64,000 bases of DNA, taken from positions 26,474 through 90,473 of the forward strand of contig CABUSH010000009.1 in NCBI GenBank assembly GCA_902494195.1, given 5' to 3'. Below, piece by piece: positions 51,243 through 59,559 of the stretch; within the stretch, counting starts at the first letter, position 1; each line of letters starts with the position of its first letter. Made by a program: the position numbers and the translations under genes. The DNA is from an uncultured Collinsella sp. (GTDB lineage: Bacteria > Actinomycetota > Coriobacteriia > Coriobacteriales > Coriobacteriaceae). A model generated the notes under the pieces. It searched no databases and had not been told where the DNA came from. It saw nothing but the letters and a program-made list of their open reading frames with translations.

Positions 51243-53192
51243 TTAGAGCTCGCAGGCGACCTTGTAGCCATCGCCGATGGCGTCGCGGATGTTGCCGCAC
51301 TTGTTGGCATCGCCCAGCACGTGGGTGGCAACACCGGCGGCGGCAAGGTCGTCGGCCAGCTTGGTATTGGGACGATAGCCCATGGCAAGCACCAGCGTAT
51401 CGGCACCGGTGATGGTGTGGACCTCGCCGTCCTTTTCGTAGCTGATGGTGTCCTCGGTAATCTCGGTCACCTTGGCCTCGGTCAGCACGTGAACGCCCTT
51501 GGAGAGCATGCGCGTGATAAGCACCGCGCGACCGGCACCGCCCTCGTTAGCGGCGAGCGTCTTGGTCATCTCGATGACGGTAACATCGCGGTTGGCCGGC
51601 GACAGGTCGTTGACCAGCGGGGCCAGGTAATCGGCCGTCTCGCAGCCAACGGTGCCGCCGCCCACGATGACGATCTTCTTGCCCGGGAAAGCCTTGCCAC
51701 CCAGTAGGTCGTCAGCTGTCATGACCTGCTTAAAGCCCTGCATGAAGGCCGGGGCGATGGGCTCGGTGCCATAAGCTAGGACGACCTCGTAGCCGGCGTA
51801 GTCACGCTGAATGTCCTCGGCAGTAAGCTCGGTGCCAAAGACGCACTTCACGCCAGCCTCGGCAAGACGGCGATACTGGTACTTAATCACGCGGGTGAGT
51901 TCCTGCTTTGCCGGCGGAACGGCTGCGATGCGCATCTCGCCGCCCGGTTCGTCCTGCTTATCCACGAGCACCACGTTGTGACCGCGCTTGGCGGCAATGT
52001 AGGCTGCCTCCATGCCCGCAGGACCAGCGCCCACAACGAGCACGTTCTTGGCCTCGGCAGCAGGTTCGTAGCCAGCCTCGTCGCGCTCGACATCAGGGTT
52101 GACGGTGCAGGAGATGCGCTTGCCAAACATAATGCCGTTCAGGCAGCGCAGGCAGCCGATGCAGGGGCGGATGTCGTCGGCGTTGCCGGCAGCGGCCTTA
52201 TTGCAGAACTCGGCATCGCACAGATTGGCGCGGCCCATCATGCAGATGTCGGCAGCGCCGTCCTCGATCAGCTCCTCGGCGATCCAGGCCTCGTTAATGC
52301 GGCCGACCGTGGCAACGGGAATGTTCACGTGCTTCTTAATCTCACGCGAGCAAGCGGCGTGCGAGGCCTGCTGCGTGCCGGCGGCGGGAATTGCGGAGCC
52401 GCGCTTGATGGTGGTGCCGCCCGACACATGAATCATGTCGACGCCGGCCTTCTCCAGGCGACGCGAGACGTAGATCATGTCGTTGAGGGTCAGGCCGCCA
52501 TCGGTGTACTCATCGCCCGAGATGCGGACGTCGATGATAAAGTCCTTGCCGCAGCGCTCGCGAATCTCGGCGATGACCTCGAGCAGGAAGCGCATGCGGG
52601 CGTCGAGCGAGCCGCCGTACTCGTCGGTGCGCTTGTTGTAGAGCGGAGTCAAAAAACCGCCGAGCATGCCGTGGGCGTGCGCCGCATGGACCTCGACGCC
52701 ATCGACGCCAGCCTTCTGCATGCGCACGGCCGCGTCGCCAAACTGATGCGTGAGCTCGTGGATCTCATCGACCGTGATGGGGCGCGGTGCCTCGCGGGCA
52801 TAGGACGGACCCACAAAGGACGGAGCGATCAGGCGCGGCGTGCCCGGAATGTTAAAGGCCATGTAGGCGGGGTGGAAGAGCTGCGGCATGATCTTGCAGC
52901 CATACTCGTGGACGGCCGCGGCGAGCTTTTCCCAGCCGGGGATAAACGTGTCGTCGTAGCAGCACATGTCACCCGGCAGATAGGTATAGGTAGGCTCGAC
53001 CGTCACGACCTCGGTGATGATGAGGCCCACGCCGCCCTTGGCGCGGGCACGGTAATGATCGACCAAGTCATCGGTCACATAGCCATGATCGGCCAGGTTG
53101 GTGGACACCGGCGGCATAAAGACGCGGTTCTTGACCTCGGTCGTACCGACCTTGATCGGGCTAAAGAGCATCGGATAGGCAGAGGACTCCAT
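51243..53192 (-). CDS. NADH:flavin oxidoreductase, old yellow enzyme / 2,4-dienoyl-CoA reductase type
   Basis: 649 residues. N-terminal FMN TIM barrel (to about 340, with FMPPVSTNLAD and EVHAAHAHGMLGGFLTP), a 4Fe-4S cluster motif CIGCLRCLNG...C, then FAD and NAD domains (VVGAGPAGMEAAYIA; IVGGGTVGCETADYLA). The organisation is that of FadH, BaiCD/BaiH and enoate reductases, so it likely reduces an activated C=C bond, perhaps of a bile acid or dietary compound. The ATG at 53190-53192 follows AAAGGAA; the 27 codons upstream have no ribosome site. Confidence 0.9.
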   Translation of the reverse strand: MESSAYPMLFSPIKVGTTEVKNRVFMPPVSTNLADHGYVTDDLVDHYRARAKGGVGLIITEVVTVEPTYTYLPGDMCCYDDTFIPGWEKLAAAVHEYGCKIMPQLFHPAYMAFNIPGTPRLIAPSFVGPSYAREAPRPITVDEIHELTHQFGDAAVRMQKAGVDGVEVHAAHAHGMLGGFLTPLYNKRTDEYGGSLDARMRFLLEVIAEIRERCGKDFIIDVRISGDEYTDGGLTLNDMIYVSRRLEKAGVDMIHVSGGTTIKRGSAIPAAGTQQASHAACSREIKKHVNIPVATVGRINEAWIAEELIEDGAADICMMGRANLCDAEFCNKAAAGNADDIRPCIGCLRCLNGIMFGKRISCTVNPDVERDEAGYEPAAEAKNVLVVGAGPAGMEAAYIAAKRGHNVVLVDKQDEPGGEMRIAAVPPAKQELTRVIKYQYRRLAEAGVKCVFGTELTAEDIQRDYAGYEVVLAYGTEPIAPAFMQGFKQVMTADDLLGGKAFPGKKIVIVGGGTVGCETADYLAPLVNDLSPANRDVTVIEMTKTLAANEGGAGRAVLITRMLSKGVHVLTEAKVTEITEDTISYEKDGEVHTITGADTLVLAMGYRPNTKLADDLAAAGVATHVLGDANKCGNIRDAIGDGYKVACEL

Positions 53193-53294
53193 ACAGGGTT
53201 CCTTTCGTTTGAGCCGCTCGGCGGCAGTTGCTAACGTACTTATCGTATCAGCAACCGCCGTATCCGCGGCCAAACATACCCAAACGCCGGTCGG

Positions 53295-53495
53295 CTAATG
53301 AATACCGCGGCCCAAGTCTTCGGCGATTTTGTCCACACCCTTAAGTGCGGCGCACGTCTTTTTGTTGGAGCAATGCCCCGTGCAAACGCCGCCCTGAGCG
53401 CAGTCGGCACAGGTGCCCTTGCGGTAGATGCGCACGCATACCGCGACAAACGCAATACCGATAACAGCCAGTACAACAATATCGATAGGTGCCAT
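53295..53495 (-). CDS. FeoB-associated Cys-rich membrane protein
   Basis: 66 residues: one N-terminal membrane helix (IDIVVLAVIGIAFVAVCVRI) and a Cys-rich tail CADCAQGGVCTGHCSNKKTC. Small proteins of this kind follow feoB in many anaerobes and are thought to aid ferrous-iron uptake. The ATG follows GAGGAGG. It lies 175 bases after feoB, beyond feoB's terminator and a repeat. Confidence 0.9.
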   Translation of the reverse strand: MAPIDIVVLAVIGIAFVAVCVRIYRKGTCADCAQGGVCTGHCSNKKTCAALKGVDKIAEDLGRGIH

Positions 53496-53546
53496 AGCAA
53501 GCCTCCTCTAGTTAACCATCACTTACTTTACCCCATTCTCCACCTA

Positions 53547-53584
53547 CCAAAAAGGGACAGGTTTATTTTGGTCGGTTTTATCTG
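53547..53584. repeat. GGGACAGGTT-type repeat, copy 2
   Basis: CCAAAAAGGGACAGGTTTAT then TTTGGTCGGTTTTATCTG, matching 28334-28373 in reverse orientation. Confidence 0.65.
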
Positions 53585-53611
53585 CGGAAACGCCACATCT
53601 CCCTACCAAAA

Positions 53612-53640
53612 AGCCCGAGTGTCGCTGGGACACCCGGGCT
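53612..53640 (-). terminator. terminator of feoB
   Basis: AGCCCGGGTGTCCC / GACACTCGGGCT stem followed on the minus strand by TTTTTGG. Confidence 0.85.
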
Positions 53641-53669
53641 CGTGGAAAGGGGTTAATCCTTATTCGGAC

Positions 53670-55997
53670 TTAAGCGGAAACTGCGGCGGAAGCAGTGTTG
53701 GTCTCGTCCTCGTCGGTCCATGCATGCTTGGGCATGGGACGGAAGATCTGGAAGAGCATCGCAACCAGCAGCACAATGGCCACAACCGTCCAGATGCCAA
53801 ACTGACCCAGAACAAGCAGGTTGTAGAACTGGTTGATGAACAGGCCGATCACCCAAGCGAAGGCGCACTCGTAGCCGATGGCAATCGCGGTCCACTTGCC
53901 AGAGTCCATCTGGTTGCGGATGGTGCCAATGGCGGCAAAGCACGGAGCGCACAGCAGGTTGAAGGCGCCGAAGGCAACGCAAGCGCCCATGGTGGGGAAC
54001 ATGCCGGCAAACGCGGTCCACAGGCTCGGGTCGGTCTCGCCCGCGTCGGCGACGGACAGCAGCGAGCCGGCGGTGGCGACGACGTTCTCCTTGGCGACGA
54101 GGCCAGAGACGGTCAGCGCGGTGGCCTGCCAGGTGCTAAAGCCGAGCGGGGCGAAGATCCAAGCGACCAGGTTGCCGAGCATGGCGAGCACGGAGTAGTC
54201 CATAAACTCCTCGGGGATGCCGTCCATCGCAGGCAAGAAGCCAAAGGAACCGTTATAGCTACCAAAGTTGGAGAGGAACCAAACGACGACGGTGGACGCA
54301 AAGATGACCGTGCCGGCCTTCTTGATAAAGGCCCAGCAGCGCTCCCACACGTGCAGCGCCCAAGAGCGGATCGCCGGGAAGTGGTAGGCAGGAAGCTCCA
54401 TGACAAACGGGGTCGGACGGCCGGCGAAGAGCTTGGTCTTCTTGAGCATGAGGCCCGAGGCGATGACGGCAAAGACGCCCAGGAAGTAGAAGAGCGGGCT
54501 GATCCATGCGGCGGTGGTGGAAGAATCGCCAATGATGGAGCCCATGAGCAGGGCGATGATCGGCAGCTTGGCGCCGCAGGGGATGAACGTGGTGGTCATG
54601 ACCGTCATGCGGCGGTCCTTCTCGTTCTCGATGGTCTTGGTGGCCATGACGCCGGGGACGCCGCAGCCCGAGGACACGAGCATGGGGATGAACGACTTAC
54701 CGGACAGGCCAAAGCGGCGGAACACGCGGTCCATGATAAAGGCGACGCGGGCCATGTAGCCGCAGTCCTCCAGGAAGGACAGCATCACGAACAGCAGGAA
54801 CATCTGCGGCACAAAGCCGAAGATGGCGCCCAGGCCGCCAACGATACCGTCGCAGACCAGCGAATCGACCAGGCCACCGTCCTCGGTGCCACCCGCCACG
54901 AGGGCGTCGTGCACCATGGTGGTGATACCCGGGACATAGGGGCCGTACTGTGCCGGGTCGACCGAGTCGGCGTCGTCACCCGCGGCCTCGACAGCCTCAT
55001 CGTAAGCATCGCGGCCCTGACCGAGCACATACCAACCGTCGGTGCCAAAGAGCTGATCGTTGGTGAAGTCGGTCACCGTTCCGCCCAGGGTGGAAACGGC
55101 GATGTAGTACACGCAGAACATGATGACCACAAAGATCGGCAGGCCCAGGATACGGTTGGTAACCACACGGTCGATCTTCTCGGAGGTGCTCATCTTGGCC
55201 GGGGCTTTGGTGAGGCACTCGTCGATGATGTGAGCGATCACGCCGTAGCGCTCACCGGTGATGATGGACTCGGCATCGTCGTCGCAGTCCTGCTCGCACT
55301 GGGCGACCAGCTCCTCCACGCGAGCGGCCTTCTCCTTGGTGAGGTTGATGAGTTTGCAGGCGTCTGCATCACGCTCGAACAGCTTGACGGCGTAATAGCG
55401 GCGCTTGTTGGCGGGAACGCTCGCCGGAAGGTTGTTCTCGATATGCGTCAGAACGTCCTCGATGGAGGAATCGAACTTGTGCTCCGGCACCTGGCCCTTG
55501 GAAGCTGCGGACTTCTTGACCTGCTCGAAGAGCTCCTTGATGCCCTTGTTCTTAAGAGCGGAGATCATCATAACCGGGCAGCCGAGCTTCTTGGAGAGCT
55601 TGTCCGTGTCGATCTTGTCGCCGTTCTTCTCGACCAAGTCGGCCATGTTGAGGGCAACGACCACGGGCAGGCCGGTCTCGATAACCTGAAGCGCCAGGTA
55701 CAGGTTGCGCTCGAGGTTGGTGGCGTCGACCACCTGGACGACGACATCGGGCTCGCCGCTCATGAGGTAATCGCGCGAGCATTGCTCCTCGGGGCTGTAG
55801 GGGGAAAGCGAGTAGATGCCAGGGAGGTCCGTGATGGTAACGTTCTTGTCGCTTAGGAGCTTGGCCTCCTTTTTCTCAACCGTGACGCCGGGCCAGTTGC
55901 CAACGTAGCCGTTGGCGCCGGTGATCAGGTTGAAAAGCGTGGTCTTGCCGCAGTTGGGGTTACCCGCCAGCGCGACATGGATCTGAGAATCCGCCAT
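53670..55997 (-). CDS. feoB: ferrous iron transport protein B
   Basis: 775-residue inner-membrane Fe(II) transporter. The N-terminal G domain has G1 GNPNCGKTT, G2/G3 region DLPGIYSLSPYSPEE and G4 NMAD; a helical spacer follows, then the membrane part with two Gate motifs (VSSGCGVPGVMATKT; CGAKLPI). The C-terminus is short and acidic with no extra Cys motif. The ATG follows GAAGGAT. Third gene of the feoA-feoA-feoB cluster; a dyad in the 123-base gap before it may be a regulatory site. Confidence 0.97.
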   Translation of the reverse strand: MADSQIHVALAGNPNCGKTTLFNLITGANGYVGNWPGVTVEKKEAKLLSDKNVTITDLPGIYSLSPYSPEEQCSRDYLMSGEPDVVVQVVDATNLERNLYLALQVIETGLPVVVALNMADLVEKNGDKIDTDKLSKKLGCPVMMISALKNKGIKELFEQVKKSAASKGQVPEHKFDSSIEDVLTHIENNLPASVPANKRRYYAVKLFERDADACKLINLTKEKAARVEELVAQCEQDCDDDAESIITGERYGVIAHIIDECLTKAPAKMSTSEKIDRVVTNRILGLPIFVVIMFCVYYIAVSTLGGTVTDFTNDQLFGTDGWYVLGQGRDAYDEAVEAAGDDADSVDPAQYGPYVPGITTMVHDALVAGGTEDGGLVDSLVCDGIVGGLGAIFGFVPQMFLLFVMLSFLEDCGYMARVAFIMDRVFRRFGLSGKSFIPMLVSSGCGVPGVMATKTIENEKDRRMTVMTTTFIPCGAKLPIIALLMGSIIGDSSTTAAWISPLFYFLGVFAVIASGLMLKKTKLFAGRPTPFVMELPAYHFPAIRSWALHVWERCWAFIKKAGTVIFASTVVVWFLSNFGSYNGSFGFLPAMDGIPEEFMDYSVLAMLGNLVAWIFAPLGFSTWQATALTVSGLVAKENVVATAGSLLSVADAGETDPSLWTAFAGMFPTMGACVAFGAFNLLCAPCFAAIGTIRNQMDSGKWTAIAIGYECAFAWVIGLFINQFYNLLVLGQFGIWTVVAIVLLVAMLFQIFRPMPKHAWTDEDETNTASAAVSA

Positions 55998-56072
55998 TCA
56001 ATCCTTCTTCCTTGTGTGCCCGCGCTGCTTTCTCCGCGCGGGCTGGATAATGTGCTTCAAAGTTGCTGCATT

Positions 56073-56092
56073 AAGTTAGAAATACCTAACTT
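56073..56092. promoter_or_regulatory. dyad AAGTTAG-n6-CTAACTT between feoA and feoB
   Basis: Perfect 7-bp arms in an AT-rich gap, with further CTGCA/TGCAG pairing outside. Possible metal-regulator site or mRNA hairpin. It does not match the DtxR/IdeR consensus spacing. Confidence 0.45.
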
Positions 56093-56120
56093 TACCTGCA
56101 GAAATATACGTCGCGAGCCC

Positions 56121-56342
56121 TTACTGGACCTCGACGACGGCCGCCTCCTCCTTGCGGATGGAAAGCTCGTAGCCGCGCACGTTGATCTCGACCGGATCAC
56201 CGAGCGGTGCAACCTTCACGACCTTGAACGAAGTGCCCTTGATGAGCCCCAAGTCCATAAGGTGGCGGCGAAGCGCACCCTCACCGTGAAGCTTGACGAT
56301 GGTAGAGCTCTCGCCCACCTTAACGTCACCCAACGTCTTCAT
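56121..56342 (-). CDS. feoA: FeoA family protein (second)
   Basis: 73-residue SH3-like protein (TLGDVKVGESSTIVKLHGEG, LRRHLMDLGLIKGTSFKVVK, ending EEAAVVEVQ) that assists FeoB in the cytoplasm. The ATG follows AAGAGG. Second of two feoA genes, 39 bases after the first. Confidence 0.93.
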   Translation of the reverse strand: MKTLGDVKVGESSTIVKLHGEGALRRHLMDLGLIKGTSFKVVKVAPLGDPVEINVRGYELSIRKEEAAVVEVQ

Positions 56343-56381
56343 CCTCTTGTCCCCCTTTCGGTTTTTATGAAATGCTGCTGA

Positions 56382-56624
56382 CTAACCGACGGTCATGATG
56401 TGCATGGCAACCTTGGAATCGATGCCAAAGCGTGCGCCCAGCACCGTGACGATGATATTGGCACCACTCGAGCTCACCACGTGGATTTCGTTGCCCTCGA
56501 CAAAGCCGAGGTCCTTGAGGTGGTGCTTCATGTCCTCATTGCCCTTTACACGAGACACGCGCACGGTTTCGCCCGCTTTTACCATCGAAAGCGGCATGGC
56601 CGGCATCTGCGGTCCGCAAGACAT
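56382..56624 (-). CDS. feoA: FeoA family protein (first)
   Basis: 80 residues: a short MSCGPQMPAMPLS head and an SH3-like FeoA domain (GETVRVSRVKGNEDMKHHLK, DLGFVEGNEIHVVSSSG). The Cys near the N-terminus is not conserved in all FeoA. The ATG follows TAGGAG. First gene of the feo operon, behind a strong inverted repeat. Confidence 0.92.
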   Translation of the reverse strand: MSCGPQMPAMPLSMVKAGETVRVSRVKGNEDMKHHLKDLGFVEGNEIHVVSSSGANIIVTVLGARFGIDSKVAMHIMTVG

Positions 56625-56665
56625 GAGTTGCTCCTAACGTCAGTTCGTCCTCAACATCGACGCGT

Positions 56666-56721
56666 AAAAAGTTAACCACGTCTATGTTCGCTATAGTAAA
56701 CTAGCACGTGGTTAACTTTTT
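56666..56721. promoter_or_regulatory. feo operon operator candidate, 16-bp inverted repeats
   Basis: AAAAAGTTAACCACGT (56666-56681) and its exact complement (56706-56721), 24 bases apart, enclosing TACTATAG on the minus strand as a possible -10 box. The GGTTAACTTT half-site is shared with the P-type ATPase upstream region. Confidence 0.6.
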
Positions 56722-56772
56722 GGAAAGGGTCCCCATTCAGATTTCGAAAAAGTTTCCTATACGAAACAAAAA

Positions 56773-56803
56773 GGCGCGGCAAAGGACCATCCTTTGCCGC
56801 GCC
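56773..56803 (-). terminator. terminator of the HPr-like gene
   Basis: Perfect 13-bp stem GGCGCGGCAAAGG/CCTTTGCCGCGCC, minus-strand TTTTTG. Confidence 0.88.
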
Positions 56804-56812
56804 CTATCATGC

Positions 56813-57061
56813 TTAGAGCGAGAGATTTCTGATCGATGTGACACAGGAGGCCTCATCCACGCCCGAAACGCGGAACACGATGTCCTCGCCACATTCGCCA
56901 CAGAGTGCCATGAGCCCTATAACGTCGCGGCCATCGACATGACGATTGCCAATCGAAACCGACACGTCACTACGATGCTTGGCGATAATGTCATAAAGCA
57001 GCGCAACCGGGCGGGCATGCAATCCCAACGGATCTTTAATCGTCTTTGTAAACTCGACCAT
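56813..57061 (-). CDS. HPr family phosphocarrier, Asp at the Ser46 position
   Basis: 82 residues. The PTS phosphorylation His15 is present in LGLHARP. The site normally phosphorylated by HPr kinase (KSIMG, Ser46) reads GRDVIGLMAL, so residue 46 is Asp. The protein could act in sugar PTS but be blind to HprK, or mimic its phosphorylated form. No ptsI is adjacent. The ATG at 57059-57061 follows GGGAGGGG; longer readings have no ribosome site. Confidence 0.85.
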   Translation of the reverse strand: MVEFTKTIKDPLGLHARPVALLYDIIAKHRSDVSVSIGNRHVDGRDVIGLMALCGECGEDIVFRVSGVDEASCVTSIRNLSL

Positions 57062-57160
57062 GTCCCCTCCCACGACATCGCACATTCGGCCGGCAAAACC
57101 CAGCCACGTGGTAGTTATTGTAGCGTTAGATGCTTGTCGAGAGCTCCTCTGAACACCTCG

Positions 57161-57378
57161 TGGGCAAAAAGTAGCAAATATGAGTACTGTCACCAATTTA
57201 GTAGCAGCACAATCGAGAGCAAATTGCCCACCTTGAGCGATTCGAAGAGGTCGAAAGCCGTCAAACGTCCTTTAAAGGGGGTTAGATAAATTGATTTTGA
57301 GCCCATTTTTGCTCAGAACAGGCCGAAAAATATGACACTTCTTTTGCAGCAGTACTCATATTTGGCATTTTTTGCCCA
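57161..57378. repeat. 218-bp element with 29-bp terminal inverted repeats
   Basis: Ends 57161-57189 and 57350-57378 match at 26 of 29 positions (TGGGCAAAAA...AAATATGAGTACTG). The interior is AT-rich, without a gene. It occupies most of the 422-base gap upstream of the HPr gene. MITE-like. Confidence 0.7.
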
Positions 57379-57408
57379 CAGGGTCCAAAACCATGCCCCA
57401 AAACACAA

Positions 57409-57436
57409 AAGGAGGGGCCTCGTAAGGCCCCTCCTT
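57409..57436 (-). terminator. terminator of the APC permease gene
   Basis: 11-bp stem AAGGAGGGGCC/GGCCCCTCCTT, minus-strand TTTTGTGTTTT. Confidence 0.85.
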
Positions 57437-57483
57437 AGGAAGGGGAATCGTTTTATTCCACAGCCGCAGATTAATCCTAGTCG

Positions 57484-58947
57484 CTACTCCATCATGTCGA
57501 GGACGGAGGGGCGCAGCTCGCTCTCGGCGGCCTCGGGATCGGTCTCGCGCAGACGGTTGATATAGCGGTTGTACCACATCACGGCAAGGCCCAGGAAGAC
57601 AACCACGCCGCCAACGTTGTAGACCAGCGTCAGCCACAGCGGCTGATCGAGCGGAATGGTGCCGCAGATAAGCACGAAGCAGAAGACCACAAGCAGGAAT
57701 GCGGCAACGACCAGGCCAAAGCTGCGCGAGCCCATGCGGAAGCCACGGGGAGCAGCATCGAAGTTCTTGCGCAGCATAAAGTAGGCAAGCAGGATCAGCA
57801 GCGGCGGGAGCAGAGCGGTGGCAGCCGTCATGTTGGTGACGATCATGAGCAGGTCGTCGAGGTTACCGGAGCCCAGGGCCGGGATGATCAGGATGGGGAC
57901 GACGATGGCGAACTGCAGCCAAGCGGCGCGGGCAGGAATGCCGTGCTCGTTGAGCTCGACGATCTTGCTACCAAAGACGCCCTTGGGGATCTCGGTGAAG
58001 AAGACCTTGATGGGAGCGGAGGTCCACATCATGAGGGAACCCAGCGTAGCGGCGAGAAGGATCAAGCCGATGACGCGCGTGGACACTTCCATAGGAATGC
58101 CAAAGTGGGCAAAGACAGCGCCGAACACGTCGAAGATGCCGGTGGAGATGGCAACGCCGCCCTCGGGGATGAACAGGTTAACCAGCAGCGAAGCGCCTGC
58201 ATACAGAAGGCCGATGGTCAGGCCGGCGATAACGACGGTGCGCACGAAAGCCTTGACGCCACCCTTAAGGTCGTTAAGGAACACGCCGACAGACTCAGCG
58301 CCGCCAACGCCCTGGATGATCCAGGCAAGCGTACCGAAGAAGCCCCACATAGTAGCGAAGTTGCTCATGTCGGGAGCCATGTTGGCGGGAGTAGGAGCCG
58401 TAGCGAACTCAACGCCGCCAAGGGCAGCAGCCAGGGACAGCAGGATGAACACGGCAGTCAGGCCGAGAGCCGCGGTCGAACCGAAGGAGGAAATGGAGCC
58501 AATCCACTTAGCGCCCTTGGTCGAAACCCACGTGGCGATAGCAAAGACGACGATCTCGATAATGGTGATCCACAGCTGCGAAAGCTCGGCATTGGCACCA
58601 AAGAACACGTAGCTCGCGTAGATGATGACATTGGGCAGTACGGACGCAAAGTAGAACAGGTTAACGAACCAGTAGCTAAATGCCGTCAGGAACGCCCAGC
58701 GACCACCCATCGAGGTCTTAACCCATGCGTACACGCCGGACTCGGAGTCTTTGTTAAGGCCGACGAACTCGGCGGTAACCAGGGTATAGGGGACAAAGTA
58801 CAAAAGCGTGGCGAAGAAGAACGACGGCGCAGCTGCCAAGCCGATGGCCGCGTTGTTGTTGATGATGTTCTTGATACCGAACACGGCGGCGACCGTCATG
58901 CCCAGCAGAGCGAACGAACCGATCGTTCCTCGTTTTTCAGAGCTCAT
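57484..58947 (-). CDS. APC family amino acid permease
   Basis: 487-residue transporter with about 12 membrane helices; begins MSSEKRGTIGSFALLGMTVA with the unwound GIKNIINN helix-1 segment. Resembles amino-acid/polyamine or glutamate:GABA antiporter-type permeases (YjeM/GadC group), specificity unknown. The ATG at 58945-58947 follows GGGAGGG. It stands alone downstream of the beta-galactosidase genes. Confidence 0.88.
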   Translation of the reverse strand: MSSEKRGTIGSFALLGMTVAAVFGIKNIINNNAAIGLAAAPSFFFATLLYFVPYTLVTAEFVGLNKDSESGVYAWVKTSMGGRWAFLTAFSYWFVNLFYFASVLPNVIIYASYVFFGANAELSQLWITIIEIVVFAIATWVSTKGAKWIGSISSFGSTAALGLTAVFILLSLAAALGGVEFATAPTPANMAPDMSNFATMWGFFGTLAWIIQGVGGAESVGVFLNDLKGGVKAFVRTVVIAGLTIGLLYAGASLLVNLFIPEGGVAISTGIFDVFGAVFAHFGIPMEVSTRVIGLILLAATLGSLMMWTSAPIKVFFTEIPKGVFGSKIVELNEHGIPARAAWLQFAIVVPILIIPALGSGNLDDLLMIVTNMTAATALLPPLLILLAYFMLRKNFDAAPRGFRMGSRSFGLVVAAFLLVVFCFVLICGTIPLDQPLWLTLVYNVGGVVVFLGLAVMWYNRYINRLRETDPEAAESELRPSVLDMME

Positions 58948-59100
58948 AAGCCCTCCCAATCATCTATTAAATGTCATCTAAACCCGTCCGAGCTGCAAGT
59001 GCAAACACGGACGGCGCACCTGCTAAGGGGAATGGGGAAAAGGGAGTCAACAAAGCCATCCCCCTTAACGGCGCGAAGCAAACGTCCAAACGGACGAATA

Positions 59101-59556
59101 CTACTTGTTGGGGAAGGAATAACCTTCGACCGTCACGTGCAATACCACGACGCGGGAATCCGCGGCATCGGCCACGACACGGTAGGCCTCGTCAATTTCG
59201 GCGACGGCAACGCCGCCGGCGGGAATCGTCACGGTCTCCCCCGCACCCTCAAAGCGCTCGCGATCATCGATATCGCTGTAAGCGCGGGTGCAGGTGAGGC
59301 CTGCCTTGGGGGCAACCTCGACGGTCAGGGCGCCGTCGAGCGGAGCGAGCACGGCATGGTAGCGACGGTGACCGACCAGATCGGCAGTAGCCGCCTCGTG
59401 GGCGTTCACCCACCAATACACCAGCGAGTCGCCGATAGAGTACGCCACGTCGTGCTGCAGGTCGGCAACACCATCGAGCGCCTGGCCGGTGCGCATCCAC
59501 TTCTTGACGGACTTCATCTGAGCATCGAAGTCGGCACGCGAGTTAAAGACATGCAT
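59101..59556 (-). CDS. YhcH/YjgK/YiaL (DUF386) family protein, EbgC-like
   Basis: 151-residue cupin-like protein; EbgC, a member, is the small subunit of the evolved beta-galactosidase. Conserved LQHDVAYSIGDSLVYWWVNA, HRRYHAVL and VAEIDEAYRV. It starts four bases after the GH2 stop codon, so it is co-transcribed and may form a complex with the large subunit. The ATG follows AAGGAGG. Confidence 0.9.
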   Translation of the reverse strand: MHVFNSRADFDAQMKSVKKWMRTGQALDGVADLQHDVAYSIGDSLVYWWVNAHEAATADLVGHRRYHAVLAPLDGALTVEVAPKAGLTCTRAYSDIDDRERFEGAGETVTIPAGGVAVAEIDEAYRVVADAADSRVVVLHVTVEGYSFPNK

Positions 59557-59559
59557 GAC

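Noticed and set aside
56073..56092. DtxR/IdeR iron box between feoA and feoB
   Set aside because: Half-sites CTAAC/GTTAG are similar, but the six-base spacer does not match the DtxR/IdeR consensus; kept only as an unassigned dyad.
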